Source of the DNA: Rhodococcus tibetensis | GTDB taxonomy: Bacteria > Actinomycetota > Actinomycetes > Mycobacteriales > Mycobacteriaceae | Assembly (NCBI RefSeq): GCF_024438035.1 | Contig: NZ_JANFQF010000015.1 | Coordinates: 62,001 to 126,000, forward strand | Reading direction: 5' to 3' | DNA: 64,000 nt | Shown: piece after piece, positions 62,517-64,000 of the stretch | How the letters are laid out: each line of letters begins with the position of its first letter | How positions within the stretch are numbered: the stretch's first letter is position 1 | Translations under genes and position numbers: made by a program | Notes under the pieces: model-generated | What the model was told of the DNA's origin: nothing | Seen by the model: only the letters and a program-made list of their open reading frames with translations | Database searches by the model: none

Positions 62517-64000
62517 GTGTTCGCGAGCTGGGGAAGCGTCGTCTACCGGGCCCGATTCACCGTCATCGGCATCATGGTTGCCTTGTTGCTCGGTTCGGCC
62601 GCATACGGCCTGGGTCTCGAGAAGCATCTCAGCCAGTCCGGCTGGGACGATCCGGGCTCGGAATCGGTCGCCGCTGCCAAGCTCGCTGACAGCACCTTCG
62701 GCCGCGACACCAACAGCGATGTGGTAGCGCTCTATACGGCTCCCGAGGGCAAAACCATCGAGGACCCGGAATTTCAGGCGAAGATCGTCGCCAACCTCGA
62801 GTCGCTGGCCGCGGACCACCCAGATAAGATTCTCAAGATCAACGGCGGTTACTTCAAGGTCGGGTCGGCACCGACACTGAGCGCCGCTTCGAGCCCCGAC
62901 AAGCAGCACGCGATCGAGAGCATCGCCATCGTCGGTGACAACGACACCGAGGTCACCGCCAACTTCCGCGATATCAAGGAAGAGTTCTACATCGACGGCG
63001 TCGACGTGCAGCTTGCAGGGTTGCAACCGGTATCTGGCGCGTTGAACGACACGATGGCCAAGGACATCAAACGGATGGAGATCCTCGCGATCCCTGCCGT
63101 CGGTGTCCTGCTCTTCTTCGTGTTCGGTGGTGTCGTGGCGGCGGCGTTGCCCCTGATCATCGGCGGCCTCACCGTCGTCGGCGCCAATGGCGTAGTCCGC
63201 CTCATCACCAATTTCACCGAAGTCAACTCATTCGTCGCGCCCGTGGTCTCTCTCGTGGGTCTCGGCCTGGCCATCGACTACGGCTTGTTCATCGTCAGCC
63301 GTTTCCGAGAAGAGCTGGCGGAGGGGTACGACACCCGCTCCGCCGTCCGGAGAACAGTGATGACCGCGGGACGCACCGTGGTGTTCTCGGCGACCATGAT
63401 CGTCGCCAGCCTCGGTGGACTGCTGCTGTTCCCCCAGGGCTTCCTGAAGTCCGTCGCCTACGGCGCCATCGCGACGGTGGGGCTCGCGGCACTGACGTCT
63501 ATCACGATCCTGCCCGCGATCCTGGGCATTCTCGGCAAGCGCATCGACGCCCTCAGCCTCGAGCGCTTCCGCCAGACCAAGAACACCGAGGAGATCGAGG
63601 CCAGCATCTGGGGCCGTCTCACCCGGTGGGTGATGCGCAACCCGCTGAAGGTGACCATCCCCATCGTGGTCGGCCTGCTCCTTCTGATCGTCCCTCTGAC
63701 GGGCATCAAGTTCGGTGGCATCAACGAGACGTACCTACCCCCGGACAGCTCGACTCGTGCCGCGCAGGAACAGTTCGACGAGATCTTCCCGAGCATGCGT
63801 ACCGAACCCGTCAAGCTGGTGGTGTCGGACGCCGACAACAAGGCGCTGGGCCAGATCATCAAGGAAGCCAGCGGAGCCCCGGGCCTGATCGAGAAGTTCT
63901 CCCCGGATGGCGCGGCCAAGGACGGCGTCGTCGTCCTCAAGGCGGGTCTGGTGGACCGCAACGAGTCGAAACCCACGATCGACTATCTGCGCGCCATGGA
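62517..64000 (+). CDS. mmpL3: MmpL3 mycolate (trehalose monomycolate) transporter, 5' part
   Basis: The first 494 or so codons of an RND-family transporter that exports trehalose monomycolate across the inner membrane; the window ends inside the gene. It starts with GTG after TAGGAG. TM1 (FTVIGIMVALLLGSAAYGLGL), the porter domain with GGYFKVGS, helices 2-6 with LAIDYGLFIVSRFREELAEG (the proton-relay Asp-Tyr of TM4), and the start of the second porter domain (NETYLPPDSSTRAAQEQFDEIFPSM) are visible. It defines the organism as a mycolic-acid producer. Confidence 0.95.
   Translation, partial: MFASWGSVVYRARFTVIGIMVALLLGSAAYGLGLEKHLSQSGWDDPGSESVAAAKLADSTFGRDTNSDVVALYTAPEGKTIEDPEFQAKIVANLESLAADHPDKILKINGGYFKVGSAPTLSAASSPDKQHAIESIAIVGDNDTEVTANFRDIKEEFYIDGVDVQLAGLQPVSGALNDTMAKDIKRMEILAIPAVGVLLFFVFGGVVAAALPLIIGGLTVVGANGVVRLITNFTEVNSFVAPVVSLVGLGLAIDYGLFIVSRFREELAEGYDTRSAVRRTVMTAGRTVVFSATMIVASLGGLLLFPQGFLKSVAYGAIATVGLAALTSITILPAILGILGKRIDALSLERFRQTKNTEEIEASIWGRLTRWVMRNPLKVTIPIVVGLLLLIVPLTGIKFGGINETYLPPDSSTRAAQEQFDEIFPSMRTEPVKLVVSDADNKALGQIIKEASGAPGLIEKFSPDGAAKDGVVVLKAGLVDRNESKPTIDYLRAM

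Noticed and set aside
1-64000. CRISPR array, tRNA genes, prophage or insertion sequence
   Set aside because: I looked for regularly spaced repeats, cloverleaf sequences with CCA-type ends, integrases and transposases and found none.

Overview
The window is high-GC actinobacterial DNA. A mycolic-acid-type gene set (aftD, DUF3068, mmpL3, the fadE5/fadA2/fabG4/htdX group), frequent GTG/TTG starts and a KstR-like box place it in the Mycobacteriales. Rhodococcus is the most likely genus; this is inferred from gene content, not from a search. I see no tRNA, rRNA, CRISPR array, IS element or prophage.

Bases 1-24000 are mostly accessory: a DrrAB-type exporter; a stand-alone LigD polymerase; an ArsR/SRPBCC pair; a small SigD-like sigma factor; ArfB; two paralogous secreted HNH nucleases about 13 kb apart; a lactate-oxidase-family enzyme; a cutinase next to a PETase-like polyester hydrolase with a divergent TetR gene; a leaderless PadR/HAAS pair; a TetR/P450 divergon with tandem operators; a KAS III (FabH) and a DUF4185 secreted protein.

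Bases 24400-64000 follow, as I remember it, the order of the M. tuberculosis Rv0244c-Rv0206c region read from fadE5 to mmpL3: fadE5, fadA2, fabG4-htdX, a TetR gene, lpqI, a DUF2613 gene, aftD, acyltransferase, DUF3068, membrane protein, glycosyltransferase, methyltransferase, aldehyde dehydrogenase, pckG, a GTPase pair, trmB, an NYN gene and mmpL3 (cut by the window edge). Local insertions include an AbiEi-like/nuclease gene bracketed by two related palindromes, a VanW protein, a stress protein, isochorismate synthase, a flippase, a ROK kinase and a phosphotransferase/CrtC-like pair.

Four perfect TTAC-N6-GTAA palindromes sit in front of fabH, fadE5, fadA2/fabG4 and the TetR gene at 33797. This suggests one lipid-metabolism regulon run by that autoregulated TetR. 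A KstR-type box precedes the phosphotransferase/CrtC-like/aldehyde dehydrogenase operon and suggests a link to sterol catabolism. The aftD-to-mmpL3 portion is cell-envelope biogenesis: arabinan assembly, envelope glycosylation and mycolate export.
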